Translations under genes and position numbers: made by a program | In this document: in pieces, positions 11,667 through 25,000 of the stretch | Layout of the letters: every line of letters starts with the position of its first letter | Position numbering within the stretch: position 1 is the stretch's first letter | The notes under the pieces: generated by a model | What the model was told of the DNA's origin: nothing | Database searches by the model: none | What the model saw: the letters and a program-made list of their open reading frames with translations, nothing else | Source: Eremophila alpestris peregrina | Taxonomy: Eukaryota > Chordata > Aves > Passeriformes > Alaudidae | DNA length: 64,000 bases | Assembly (NCBI GenBank): GCA_009792885.1 | Contig: WMCF01000007.1 | Span: 9,401,995 to 9,465,994, forward strand | Reading direction: 5' to 3'

Positions 11667-14154
11667 CTGTGTTAAAGGCATTGGGTGCAGAAATAATTTG
11701 CATAACTTTTTACAGACCCTCTTGGCCAACTGGTGACTTTCTTGATTTTTGAAAGTTTTAGAATGGCGTAATGAGAACAGAGCAGGAAATTGACTGACAT
11801 TTTCTCTTGATTAGTCAGAATTCTTTATGCAAAAAGTAAAAGCTAATAAATCTTCATTGGGTGTTTTTTTTCTGGTCTAGGATAGAATTTTAGAAAGATT
11901 CATTTGTGTGAATTTCATCATCTCTCTTTAGCTTCCTTTGCCACCTTTTATTTGCATATCTGCATGCTAAAATCTGGCAGTTGAAGTGCTCACGTAATGT
12001 GTAGGCTCATGTATTTCAGGAAGAGTAATTAAGGTGGATAGCTGAGCATTGTTGCAGTAATTATAACAACTATAAAGTCTCATTTTCTAAACATAAGCCT
12101 GCATTTATATCAACACCAAACAGAAATTTTGCATGAAATGGAAGAAGACTTTCCTTGGTGTTATCTTGCTTTGAATGTGTAATAATAATGCCTGTTGAAA
12201 TTGATAATTAATTTTCTCTGGGACAGTTTTCAAAAAGTACTTCCCTTTTTTATTATTGAAGTAGAGGAAAACCAGTGTTTGACTCTTTGATCTGTCTCAT
12301 TTCTTGGTGAATTTTCATGTTTATTATCCAGTATAGGAATTAAACATTTAATGCATTTTTCTTCTTTGGTTTGATTTATTAGGATTCTTTGTAGTATTTT
12401 TGCTTTGATGAAAATATGACAAACCATTTTAGAAAAATTGATTGTTAAACTATCACTTATGTCTGATACAAAACATCTAAAATTCATAATGCTCAGTTTC
12501 ATAAATATCCACATTTCTAATTGGATTAATTATTTCAAACTGTTTTTAATTCCAGGATGGATACCTTGGTACTGTATTTTAAAAAGCTTTTTCTTTGCAT
12601 TTCTGTTGATATTGACAAATCATCAAGTGAAGATTTTTTTAATTGTCTGGTAACTTTATTCTGTATTAAAAATTGATTTGTGTATAGTAAATAATTTTAT
12701 GGGATAGTTATAATATTCAGTGGGAATTTAAACTTTAGAATGTGTGTAGAATTTTTTCACCTTTTGAACTTCTGAAAAAAAACTTGTCAATTGTCTACCT
12801 TCTCAGTTCCATCTAAGAGGCTGTAAGAAGGAAGCTTGATTTTATTTGTTCATTGTGACATGTTCCAAGTTAAGATGGGTCCTATTGGAGAATAACAGAC
12901 TGCAGATTTTATACCATCTATAGCACTTTTTTCCTCAGCACAGTGAGCTTTAATTTAGATTCTGGTTTTTAACTAGCTAGCTGACTGCAGGTTTTATCTT
13001 CCCAGAATTCCATTAAAGGAAATGGAGATTTACACAGGGATGTGAAAGTTTTCTGTTTTGAATTGTAACACTAACAGGTTAGTAATTAGCTTCTCTTGAC
13101 GACCTAAACTCCTGTTGTGAAATACTGCTTTTGTGTTAAGCACCATTTAAAGAAACAGTACTTTTTAGCCAGACTTGATTAGGAAATTTGTATATTGTAT
13201 TGTATTTTATATGTGCAAACACAACCCATAATCAAGTCTAACTCAGGGTACCCTGTTATAGAATCAGGAGTGGGAGACGTAGCTAAGAGCTTCCTGCTCT
13301 GTAGAGGGGTACTGTTTCTTAGCTGTGCCAGTTTTCAAAGGTAGATGGAGCCACACTTTTAAAATACAATCTTTATTATTTTGTTCTTATTAAATGGGTG
13401 CACACCTCCAGTGAGAGCCAGGGAAAGGTGGAGCCTTAACAAAATGGGAGCGAGGAGGGATCATAACATGTAGTCACTGTCTTTTTTTTGTACAGACTAA
13501 TTGCACATAATTTGCAAACATTATTTCTACCGCTCTTAAAGCGTTGTTATTGAAGGAAGGGAATATCTCATAAGGAACTGTGTTTACAAATGACTGAGTG
13601 AATATTTTAAGTGAGACTACAGAAGAATAGCAGCTGTTTCTGATGGCTAGGTTATTAAATGCTGCCTTTCAAATTTATCTTATAAACTTGAGTTTGTACT
13701 ATTTTTTATTGTCCTTTTTGTTTTTCTGATTTGGGGAACTTGTTCACTGATGACTCCAAAAATTTGTATTGTATCACTTTCTTTTAGTATCTTTGTTAGT
13801 AATTTGATGGAGGCACATAAACACCACCTCAGGTGTTTATAAGTGTAGTTAGTTTGAATCTTGGAAGGTGAAGATAATACAGGCAGCTTGGAAAGGAATG
13901 GAGTGGAAAAAAGCCTGGTAAGTGCTTCAGCATCCCACAGCCAAGGACCAATTATTAGACACCTGGCAACCTGCTGAGTGCTTTCCTGGTCACCCCCAGG
14001 GAGCTGGAGGGAAGCCAGGCTCAGGCAAAGAGCCCAGATTGCTAGTGAATTCCTGGTGAGGTGGCAGGTCTGAGGATGTTTTGGAAAGTCAGTGGGGTGT
14101 GTCAGAGACCAGATCAGTGGGGTCCATGGACAAGTGTGGGCCAGGTTTGAATGT
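11667..14154. other. non-coding stretch, nothing recognised
   Basis: AT-rich DNA between the LTR stack and the next CR1. A 171-codon open frame on the - strand at 13680-14195 runs partly into the CR1 end and is not supported as a gene. No other feature was recognised. Confidence 0.45.
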
Positions 14155-14960
14155 ATCATAAAATAGTTTAGGTTGGAAGGCACTATAAAGATCATCTGGT
14201 TTCAATGTTTCCCTTTTTCCAGTCACCTGGAACTGAGCTTTATTGCCATGACTTTTCGAATATTATGGAGAATGGCTGTGCAAATACATCAGCCAATTCC
14301 CTGAGGACTCTGGGATGCAGGTGTCATGGACGTATTTACAGTCATGTTCCTCAGGTGATCATGAATCTGCTCTTCCCTTACAGTGGAAGGGGCTTTGTTC
14401 CTCAAGTTTCTGCCTTGCAGTCCATCCATTCAAGAAGTGTGGGAAGAGAGGCTGCAAGCCAAGACTGAAGCAAAAATGTTATTTTGTACCTTAGCCTTCT
14501 CCTCATCTGTTGGTACCTGTTTACCACCATATACGTTCTTTGACCTTCCTTTTCTGGTTAATATACCTATGGATGTTGTTATTCTTTGCATTCCTTGTCA
14601 AGTTCAGCTCCAGCTTCACCATGGCCTTCCTCATCCTATTCCATCACAACTGGGTTGCATCCCTCTACTCTTCCTAGGATACCTGTCCTGGGACAGAATA
14701 GAGGGATACATTTATGTCTTGCCCTTTAGTTTGACCAGCAGTCCTTTTTCATCCTTGCTAGACTCTTGCCTTCCTTGCCTGATTTCTTGTGCCTGGAGAT
14801 CATTAGCTCTTGTGCTCTGTGGAGGACATCGATACAGATCTGCCAGCTCTGTTGCTCTCCTTTGTCCCTGAGGGCAGTTTCCCTGGGATTCATACTGGCT
14901 AGCTGCAGAGGCCAAACATTACACCACCTGAGTCACATCCCTCAGGACTGCAAAATCCAC
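14155..14960 (-). mobile_element. CR1 LINE fragment with large internal deletion, - strand
   Basis: The left end (14155-14205) is the reverse complement of the CR1 3' terminus. From about 14206 the sequence continues with text from much further upstream in CR1 ORF2, around the start of the reverse transcriptase and the linker after the endonuclease, up to about 14960. The intervening RT and C-terminal part is missing. All frames are broken. Confidence 0.85.
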
Positions 14961-17478
14961 CACTGTGCAATCACTTAGCCCAGGTAAGGGCCTGAGGCTT
15001 ATTATAGCTTTCTTGCATGTGTCTTCCTGCAGTCTGGACCAAGATTAGGGAGCTGCACTGTATCAGGGAGGGAGCTATGGGGCCATCTCTGTGTTGAGTT
15101 AGGGGAGGGAGATGCAGACTGAAGAGAAGGGTAGAAGTGCAGAGGAGCTGGTCAAGCAGAGATCCAGAAATTATCTGGAGCAGAGGAGTGATGGGCAGGG
15201 GTGTTTTCTTTTTCTGTGAGCTAGAGAGATGGAAATTGCAAACTGTGGTCAGTCCCAAGTCCTAGAGAGATCTCTCTCCTGTTGATGGGAAAGTCTAATA
15301 TGTGAAGCATGCAGGAGAGAATTGCTTTTTCCTGTAATCCTCATAATTCATGTTTCGATAAAGATATTATTTGCAGTGAGTTTTGAGTGAATTTGTTTGA
15401 GCAGCTTGTTTAGGTCCATTACCTTGTCAGGGAGTAGACCAGGGCACATCTGTGTGAGAAACCATTTCTAAGAAATTAACCTCTCTTTACCTCTGTTGTC
15501 ATGTTTTCTGATACTCAAGGTGATCTGTAGCCTCTTCTAGCTGTGTATGAAGATACACAAATGGTATGCACCCTTTGAAATGTCATTATAACTCAACTAA
15601 ATCAGTGATGTCACTAACTACTACCACCATAACAGGCCTTTTAACAGGTGTTTAATCTCTTCTGTAGACTGCTTGGACTTAACCTCTTCCCAAAAGTCCT
15701 TCAACAGCAGACATGAAACTGCCATTCAGGTAATGGCAACCCACACCACCAGTCTTCTGTTCTACTGCACTTTCTCCATTATATGTCCTTGAGTACTCCC
15801 TGAAAAGTGGACCTAAAGAAGCTGCTCATCCATGGCAGACTGCTCAAAAACTTTCCTATTAAAAGCTATCTGGGATCCACCCATGCTGGAAGCAGCCCTC
15901 TCATCAGTTGTCCTGTGAAGCACAGGAAGATGAACACCTGCTTCTATAGTGTTTTATGTCAGAAAATGACCTTTCTAGGATGTGTCATCTCTTCTGCACA
16001 ACCAGACGAAAAACTGATTTGTTGATGTGGTAGAGGAAAGCTTGCAATATATGACTATTCCCAGCTGCTGGAATAACCTGTTCAGCTGCAAAGTTTGAGC
16101 AATGTTCTTTGAAGCCCTATATTTTGATTTTTTTTTCCAATTGTCTTTTTTTTTTTTTTCCTTCTGAGGTAAAAAAGGAAACATGTTAGTTTTAAAAACT
16201 TAGTGTTTTCACAAACAGCCTTTGATTAGCAAGAAAAGATTAATCACTCATTACCCTAATTTGCTTTCTGTTGGTGTATGTGGCATTGCAAGCAGAGGAG
16301 CAACTACCTTGAAACCTGCTTACTTGTTCTATTGGATCAAACTACATGTGATTAGAGAGCAGGTGGTTATGGTTTACCTGTCTAAAAATCTCTTGCTCTA
16401 CAAAATAGTGTGGTTTTTGGAGAGAAACTAAACTTCCTCTTCTCTTCCCCTCTGCCCCACCTCCAAAAAAGAGAAAGGTAAAGGGAAAAATGGCTGGGCT
16501 GGAGGTAATCCAATGAAGCAAAAAGCAAAATGGAAAATATGAGTGATAGTGCTTTTTTGGGCAGCAGATAATGACTGGATCTCTGCATGCCCTAATTATG
16601 GTATAATGTCCTAGTTGAGTAAAATCCCAGAAATTCATAATCCAGATGATCAGAAGTTCATGGAAAGAAGTATCAGGAAGGTTTATAATTATCTTCAGAA
16701 TCTCAATAATGAGCAGGGCTTCTGACACTGTGCTTACATTGGGAGGTCAGGTTCTGCTCAGCTGTTTGCTCAGTGCGATGTTTCTGCTCTTGGTCTTTCT
16801 TACCCTGGTGAGTGATTAGTGTTAGAGCTCTGCAGGGTGCTAGGTGCTGTGTCTTTGATTCTTTAAATAAGATCTTCTCTACAGCTAATGATTTTAATTA
16901 CTAGTTTGCTTTTCTGGAAAAATTTGTTTATAGCCCAGAAATCGGGTTATATTAAAGAAGTTAATCTATTTATGTTTAAAGAAACTGTGGGGTTACAAGA
17001 TTTGTATTGCTTCATATGTTTTTCCTGTTATATTCCTGGCATAAAATTATTTGTCTTAATACCAGCCACCTCACATTATTTCTGAGGGCTGTAATCTACA
17101 CAATCATGTCAGAATTACTTGTATGTCATTTTACATAAATCAAAGCTTTTCTATAAAATTTTTTTTACAGTATAAGGGCAATACTTATTCTTCCTCAAAA
17201 ATATTTATCAGTGTTATCATTATGGTAAAGTGCTGGAGGCATAGGGATTTCAGTTACTGGCTCTATACAAAATGAAATACAGGGAATGCATTCACCATTG
17301 TCCTACTCATTTTTCAGTCCAGTCCTGACAGAACATCTGTCATTAGCAAGACTGTACTGTAATTTCATAGTTTGTCCAATCTCTGAGCTTTTTCAAATAT
17401 TTAGTATTACCAACATGCATTCCAATATTGATAATAAAATTGGACTGAAGGTACTTCAGTACTGAAGGTATTTCATGC

Positions 17479-17518
17479 TGGGCAGAAGCACCAGCAATGA
17501 CTTATGATGTGCCTTGAA
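17479..17518 (+). repeat. 40-bp direct repeat, copy 1
   Basis: This 40-bp segment, starting TGGGCAGAAGCACCAGCA, recurs at 20782-20820 with only one base missing. Flanks do not match. The repeat family is unknown. Confidence 0.8.
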
Positions 17519-20500
17519 TTCTTTCAGTCTAGAAAAATGGAATTTTTTATCAAGATGGTGTGAACTTTATTACCTTAGGTTCGATTATGACTTTTTACCC
17601 TGTAACTTATTCAGAACCTTTTTTATTTGGCCAAGCAGTGACTTGGGACCCAATAACTTATTGCCTCTTCATGAGTGATAAGTCAGCATAGTGCACAATT
17701 TGCAGTATTGCTAGTTTTTGTAATTTTTCTACAGATTGAGCAATTTTGTGTAGTAATGGTTTACACATCCACAGCAGCAGCTAAAATTTTTAATTACAGA
17801 CCTCAGCTTCCTTTAAGATAGCAAGTTTCTATCTGCCTTGGTTACAGAAAAGGAAAACTTGCCTGAATGTGTTCAAAACACATAGTATCAAGCGACAGAC
17901 ATAATTTGTTTTTTTAAAAAAACTAATGAGTTGTGGAGACGGAACAATGACCTTTGAACACTTGTGGCTGCCAGTGCTGGCATGTAGGCGTTTTAACCTT
18001 TCTGCTGGCTTTCACATGCATGCCATTTCTACTGAGTTAGAGATCTGTGTGGTTTTGGCAACAAAAGCTTTCCACTGTGATTAGCTTCTCTTTTGGTCTG
18101 ATTTAAGCTTGCTTATGTTCATTTATGATATAAACATTTTCCTCTCCTGCTCTTCTTAAAATCCTATTTTGAAACATGTGTGAGAGCTCCCTTTTTTTGA
18201 CGTTATAAAAGATAGTCTGTGATTAAGACCTGTAATGTTTATCTTAAGTGTGTAATTGTGATGTAGAAGAAATGTACCTCTATATACTGCAGAGAGGAGG
18301 TCTAAAATTTTCATCATTAGACCTCTGTTAGGCACTGTGTGAGAGTTGACAGAGTTGTTCCACTCCAAGCAGTTTAAAAACACTGGTTTCATGTTGCAGA
18401 CTTCCATGGGATTCTTTGTCACTATTAATGTTTGCACTTGTCAAATGGAACAAAACAGAATAGGAGAGGAGGCTGTAAGCACCTAAAAAAGTAGGTCAAT
18501 GGGCCAGCAGGTTATTTGGCCAGACAAGAACGAGTGGCTTCACTGAATCATGCTGTAATTGTTTTTCTCCTGTTGGCAGATTGTTCTGCTGTGCTTTAAC
18601 TTCCTATGTTAATATTTGCATCTATATTTTAACCACTTGATAACCTCTGTTAGGTGCAGGAGAAAGCACTTAACTTTTCAAATCAAATAAGTGATAATTT
18701 TGATGTTTTTCATAAAAGTCAACAATGAATTTACAAGTAACATAACCTTAGTTTATAGGTCCCAGCTTCCCTTTTAGAATTTATAAATATTTTAAAATAA
18801 AATCTTTCAGGAATGGAAGAAGTACATGTTATAGTGGATTTGTTTTGTTTAAGACCAGTAAGCAAGGCAGATGGAAACAGGGATGAGGGAAAAAACCTGA
18901 TTTCATGTAGCTTAAAAATGTGGAAAGTGGCATGGTTCAAGGGAAGTTACTACAAATGAAATATAATGGTATAGAGACTGGATGGAAGTAGGTGATCACT
19001 TATGTCAGTGCTGAGCTTTTGTTTGGAAGAAATGCAGTTGTGAAGCAAGTTTGTGGTACATTCTAGGAATTGATTTTGAAGTGGGTTTTGAAACCAAGAG
19101 GTAATGGCTGTGTTTGAGGGAGAAACAATAATGCAACTGGGCAACTTTGCTAGTTGTCAGCAGCAGCAGCATTCTACACATGCTGGAATCCTGAGAATAA
19201 CAATTTTGGAGACTTGGAGAGAAGAAGATGTAACAGAGAAATCCAGAAGACACCCTGATAACAACTTCAGTGAAAAGATGTTTAAATAATGGTGGATAAA
19301 TATACTTTGAAGGTAGTAAGTGGATGTGAAGATGTAGATGGTAGGAGTGATACTAAATTCAAAAGTGAAAAGGACATCAAGACTACAGATAGGTGTAGTG
19401 ATAACTTAAAGCCGAGATAAAACTGTGTCAGAATATCCTGCTTAGCAAGAAATTTAAAGCCATGCTAATTCAGATAGTGAAATACTTGAGATATTTTTGA
19501 TAAGCAGAATATTGCATTTAGAGATTACTCTTGTTAAAACAATTGCTTGTTTTTTTTTAATTTATAAAAAAATGAAGAAGTGGATAATTTTAAAATTCAC
19601 TGATTTTAAAGCTCTCCACTGTTATTTTTTGACAGTTTGGAATTCATTTTCTGCGGAAGAGGATACATCTAACTCCACATTGTTCTTCACAGGAACCAGG
19701 TTTCATCCCTAAACCTCACACTTTAACAAGTCCCAAAGTGTAAAAGGTAAAACTGTGTTTGTATAATTAATAAGGTTCCCATGGCTTTCATTTATCAACA
19801 CTGATGGGATGAGAAGCAATATTAAGTAGTATCTTTTGTTCTCCAGAACATGACTAAACTTGAATCTTAGAAATAGACACAGTCATTTATTTGCCTAGTG
19901 TTTACTTTCAACTTGACTGGTTTTGGTGGCATTATCTTTGCTGTCTCATCCTTGTCATGCATAAGCACTGAGAGTGTTCAGTGTCTTGCAAATTTGGATG
20001 CAAAGACAGAAGGGTCAGACCTTGAAAGATGAGAAACAAGTGTGCTACAGGTGCATTTCCTGTACTTTTCAGTACTTTAAACTGTTTGTCTTGGATACCA
20101 GATGTAGCTTGTATGTTCTGACGTAGGATCTGTAATGAATTTGTAATTAATGATTTTGTTGAATTCTGGGAATTGAGTGCTCTGTTAAAGTGAAAAACAC
20201 TGGCTTAAAAATTTTGATTCTACATAATGAATATGTCAGTTGTGTCACAAGTAAAAGTTTTCTGTATTTAGCTGTACATGTGTTTTTCTTTTGTAGATTT
20301 GGGAAAGTGTATAATTTGTCTTACAGAATTTCATATTGCTCTTGATCCCTATAATTTTAGGTACCATTTCTGTATAAAAATTAACACAGGGCTAGAAGTA
20401 TAATTAGTGCATAGCTGTATTAGTGCTTACCATGTTAGCTAAATGAAAACAAGTTTATAGCTTTTGTCTTGATTGTAAACTTAGTTCCATGCCAGTCATG

Positions 20501-20781
20501 ATAGTTAGCTTTTACTGCTGAGTAACCTGTCTCCTGTGCACTTTTGACAAAAATTCAAACAAACACTTCTTCATAATTTACTTTTCTCATGCCATTTATG
20601 GCTGGCTTTACTTGGCCAACTGATTTGGGGAATTTAATTTGTCAGTATGGCCAGTGCAGTTGTTATTTTGAAGAATTGGAGGAAAGAAGTGGTTTGCTGT
20701 TGGTGTGTCTTCATAGCACTAGATTTTGGATGGTGAAGGCAAGACAAAGGGGGTCCATACTGGTTGAAGAAGTGGGGCATT

Positions 20782-20820
20782 TGGGCAGAAGCACCAGCAT
20801 GACTTATGATGTGCCTTGAA
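20782..20820 (+). repeat. 40-bp direct repeat, copy 2
   Basis: Second copy of the repeat at 17479-17518, 3.3 kb apart, differing by a single 1-base deletion. The length and near identity make chance unlikely. Confidence 0.8.
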
Positions 20821-22002
20821 AGAGATTCTGCTGCAGCACAGCTCTTCAGCATTTACTCTCCTCCACTCAAGTTATGAAACTTCGTGGTGAAAAATGCTAT
20901 TCTTGTGAAGGAAACCCACACAGTATGTGGCTGTTTGAGAGACAGGTTGAATCATAAGCTTTCTTCCTCAGTTCCTTCATCATGCATTTGCTGCCATATT
21001 TCTTGTGGTATTGACACTGCAAGTTCCACTGATTTTAGTACTCTCAGAAACAAACAAATCTTTCTCAGAAAATATTGAGTCACTAAATGGACTAAGATCA
21101 TCTTCTTTGAAATAAATAGCCTTTTCACTATTTATTAAGTTACTAATATTTGTTAATGTTATTGAGTTTTTAGCCTATTAAAAATTCTTGAAAATCAGCA
21201 AGTTCAGCTCATATAAAACTTGCTGCATGCTGTTCCCTAATCACTGCCAATGTTACAATCTTGCTGCTCCATTTGAGCAGCCTCTGACAACTAACATTTC
21301 CAAATGAAAGAAACAGGTTTAATTTTATTGTTTTTGTTTGAATTTAGCCTTCTCATAACTGTGTTATATTCCTTCTCTCACTGTTAATATTTGTTCACAT
21401 TCTTAACTCAAAGTCAAATGCACATCTGGAAAACCAAAAACATCCTGTCACGAGTAAGTGACTGCTTTAAGAAATGGTCAGATTAGATTTCTCACAGTAC
21501 AGAGATCACATTCTAATCAGTATCATATTATCTTTTCATGTGTCTATGATAACAATTTGCTCAAGAAAAAGTGCAGTAAGAATAAATTATAGTTTTACTA
21601 TATCCCAAATGCTTTCTGTTTGCACTGTTTCTAAATAGAACGTATTTAAGCTAAGTGTATTTAACATCTGTTCAGCCTTCAAACTTATGAGGGTTCTTTA
21701 GGAAAAAATTAAAATAAAAATTAAAAGCTATATCTGAATTCAGAGTCATAAAAAGTTTTGTATTGGTTTAGTACAGCCATATTTACTGTAGCCTTTAAAA
21801 ATGTTGTCTTGAACTCTGTCATGTAAAATGAAATATTAAGGCTCAGGTTATGCTGGTAATGGAGACTGCTTTAGACAAGGTAGGAGGGCAGAGCAGAAGG
21901 TTGGAAGAGAGGGGAGGATTAGGAGCAAATGAAAATGTCAGTATGCTCTAATGAAGAACACATTTTTTCCCCTCAGTCACATTTTTTTTTCTTCTCTTAT
22001 AG

Positions 22003-22093
22003 GCAAGCGTACAAATGTCTACCACAAGACTAAAGTGTGATATGTTATGTTTTTTACCATAAGCACCCATAAAATGAGCTCCATTGCAGACAG
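22003..22093 (+). CDS. CLOCK: CLOCK coding exon 1 (5'UTR 22003-22046, CDS 22047-22093)
   Basis: Acceptor AG at 22001-22002 after a pyrimidine tract, donor GTATGT at 22094. It codes residues 1-15 and two bases of R16. The peptide [15 protein letters not shown] is the vertebrate CLOCK N-terminus, with the second Met at position 10 as in human. The exon start shows that the transcript begins further upstream. Confidence 0.95.
22015..22062 (+). promoter_or_regulatory. upstream ORF overlapping the CLOCK start codon
   Basis: In the 5'UTR part of the first coding exon an ATG at 22015 opens a 15-codon frame that includes a second ATG at 22042 and ends with TAA at 22060-22062. It is in a different frame from CLOCK and overlaps its first ATG at 22047 by 16 nt. 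Such overlapping uORFs usually lower translation of the main ORF. The main ATG has G at -3 but T at +4; the in-frame Met10 codon at 22074 has A at -3. Effect inferred, not shown. Confidence 0.6.
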
Positions 22094-25000
22094 GTATGTT
22101 AATAGATATGGAGAGTTTTGGGAGAATTACTGTTCAGTTCTTTCTTTAATAGCCTTTTTTGTATGGTTACTAAGTTAACATTTAGATGTTAACTTATGCA
22201 AAAATTAAAGAGTGAGGTTTTGGTTATTTTTGACAAAGTTAATTTGGTATTTGTTAGATGTGTCATTCTGTAGTCACTGGAAATAGTGATTTCAATTGCT
22301 TGAGGTTAATCTTAAAATGCATTACTTGTTTTCAGCCGTGGAACAACATCAGTGCAAGTTGAGCTGATTTTTTAACATTTACTTGAACTTTTAATTTTTT
22401 TAATACTTCAGTTTTTGATTAAGAAAAGCAAATAGATTTAAATGATTAGTATTGCTGTAGATGATAGTAAAGTGACCTGCTAGCCTATTTCAAGGGAAAA
22501 GTAATAGCTATGTTTTCTACTTGATTCCTTGAACTGCACTCTCTTAGCAGCTTAGGTGAACATCTGTACTTAATATCCTGTATATTACCATTTTTGAACC
22601 TTTGGGAAATGAAACTTGCATATAATTTACGTCAAGTTCAACACAATTGAAAAAAATAAGAACAAAAGCAAAGAGTAAAACTTCTATAATGCTTGTCTAA
22701 CTTGTCAGTTCTTCTAGTGAAATTTTGTGGCATCTCACTGAAACTTCAGCCTTTTAAATATATGAAGTGCTTCTAAAAGCTTGATGTTTATGTCGAAGAA
22801 TATGAAATCGTAACTTACTAATATCACTGCTTATCATAATGTACAGTACAATTGCCTGATGGTTTATAAATCAGAGAGACAAGGTAAGCATTTTGGAAGG
22901 GTTATTTGGCTTAAGGGAAGGAAACACTAGGATAAGACATTTCAGGATAGACACACAGAGGTCAGTGTGGACTAAAAGCACTAAATAGACTAAAAGCAGG
23001 GAGAAGTTAGAGAAATAAAACGTGAAAGTTCATTACACAGAAGTTTTGAAAAACAGAAGAACAGTTAGGACTTGACTTACTTTCAAAGCAAAAGGAAGCT
23101 AAACAAAGGGATTTTATGAAGGATACTGAGGCATCTTAGAAGGAAAACACATTCTTATTTTGATATTTTAACACCAGTAGATGGACAATCAAGCTAAGAA
23201 AGTTATGTGATACTTATTGATACTTACTGAGGAAGCAAATACAATGAATACTTACTGTTTAACATTGATGTTAATAGTGTATTTATGAAATTACAAATAT
23301 GGATGAAGTATAGCATATTCCTTAGGTCTCTTCCGCTAATAATATTTCAGAATTTCTGAAAAATATATTTTTAGTAATTGGAATAGGAATTGGCAGTAAA
23401 TAAAACTAAATTACATATGTCCTCACCCATATTTTCAGATGCAAGTAATCAAGAGGATAGAAAACCAAATTTAAACATTGTTTAGTTAAGTGTTTGTATA
23501 GGGCTATACGTTTTTTGAGAAACAGTCCAAGAATCCTTTGAGTTGTGTCAGAAATACAAGGTTTTTTGGTTTTTCTTTAGTAAATGCAAGCAGAACAGAG
23601 AAGACAGTTTCAGGTTACTGATGATGGTCTTTGTGGGACATCACAGTACAAGTTCCTTGCTTTCTTGATGTAATGGAGATGATGATGGTGAATAGTCAGC
23701 TCTTTCCCCTCTCTCCTTCTTTGTGATTGGACTTAAAAGGAACTTCCACTCCGACATTTATTTATTTTTGTTTCTTTCAGAAATGACGGAAGCATTTTTG
23801 ATGGGCTGGTGGAAGAAGATGACAAAGATAAAGCAAAAAGGTAAATTTCAAAGTTATTTAAAGCTAAGAAATGTCCTGTACTTGTACGCTGTAACCTACC
23901 AGTGTGATTTCTAAACAATAAAAAGGTTACTCTTACAAATAAACATATTATTCAACAGCATTTCTTCTACTGTGATTTTTTCAGATATATTGTATATTTA
24001 TAGTAGTGGTTCAGTTATTGTGTTATTTGTGTTTTGTAAAGTGGTACTTTATTCCTAAGTCTTTACTGCTTGAGGAGGAAGCCATTCTTCAAAAAAGGTG
24101 TCCGAGATGTAGAGTAGGTGTTTTTGTGACAGTTATCACAGCAGAAATTCTTAAGGGGCTGTTTGCATCAGGAGCCTGGCACTAGTATGCAGTTTATAAG
24201 AAAGTCTCATAGTTTTTATAAAACATATTCTGCTTTGCTTTTCAGAGTGTCCAGAAACAAGTCCGAGAAGAAACGTCGGGATCAGTTTAATGTGCTTATC
24301 AAAGAGCTGGGTTCCATGCTTCCAGGGAATGCTCGGAAGATGGATAAATCCACTGTGCTGCAGAAGAGCATTGACTTCTTGCGGAAGCACAAAGGTAATA
24401 ATAAATGTTATTTGTAAATTCTTACATTTTTAAGTGATACTCAATTATTACATAAATACTAAAAAATTTGCGGCTACTTTAAGGAATTTGTCAAAAAAAT
24501 GTGAAGGGCAGATGTAAGTGTGTTTCTGCTAACACTTTAATGAAAGCCAGTACTATTTGTTTTGTCCCATAGTTGTCAATGAAATCTGTTTCAGAAAGAG
24601 AAGATTAATTTTTGAAATAACCTCAGAGTTTTTTTGTTCTGGACAGATGCTGGTCCAAGTTGTTAAAGTTTTGCTTCACAGGAAAACCTCTGATCCATTT
24701 CAGTGGAAGTACTTGCTGGAAATACTTATTTGATTATTTAGATAAGCCTGGATTGAACAGTTGATTCGTCTCTCCAGGTTCTACATGAAGCAAGATAAAT
24801 CACTGCAAAGCTAGTCCAGGGGAAGTTAGTGCTCCTTCTTGTCATGTCAAGTGCCTACACAACTGGCTGCTTAAACAAAGGTGATAAGGCAATAGGGCAT
24901 CGTGGTTTCCAGCAATGTTTCCGGTTTGGTTGCTTGACAAGAGAAAGTGAAATACAGGGGCATAGAGACCAGGAGTATGGGCATTTTGGCTTTTTTTTTC

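Larger units (their letters stand above)
14961..22002. other. non-coding stretch upstream of the first CLOCK coding exon
   Basis: Seven kilobases of AT-rich DNA ending in the polypyrimidine tract and AG acceptor (22001-22002) of the first CLOCK coding exon. It therefore contains at least the 3' part of a CLOCK intron. Apart from a 40-bp dispersed repeat (17479-17518 and 20782-20820) nothing was recognised. CLOCK 5' noncoding exons may exist here but cannot be told by eye. Confidence 0.6.

Noticed and set aside
13680..14195. 171-codon open frame on the - strand
   Set aside because: It begins in the 3' end of the CR1 fragment and runs into unique DNA. No domain, splice context or recognisable family supports it.
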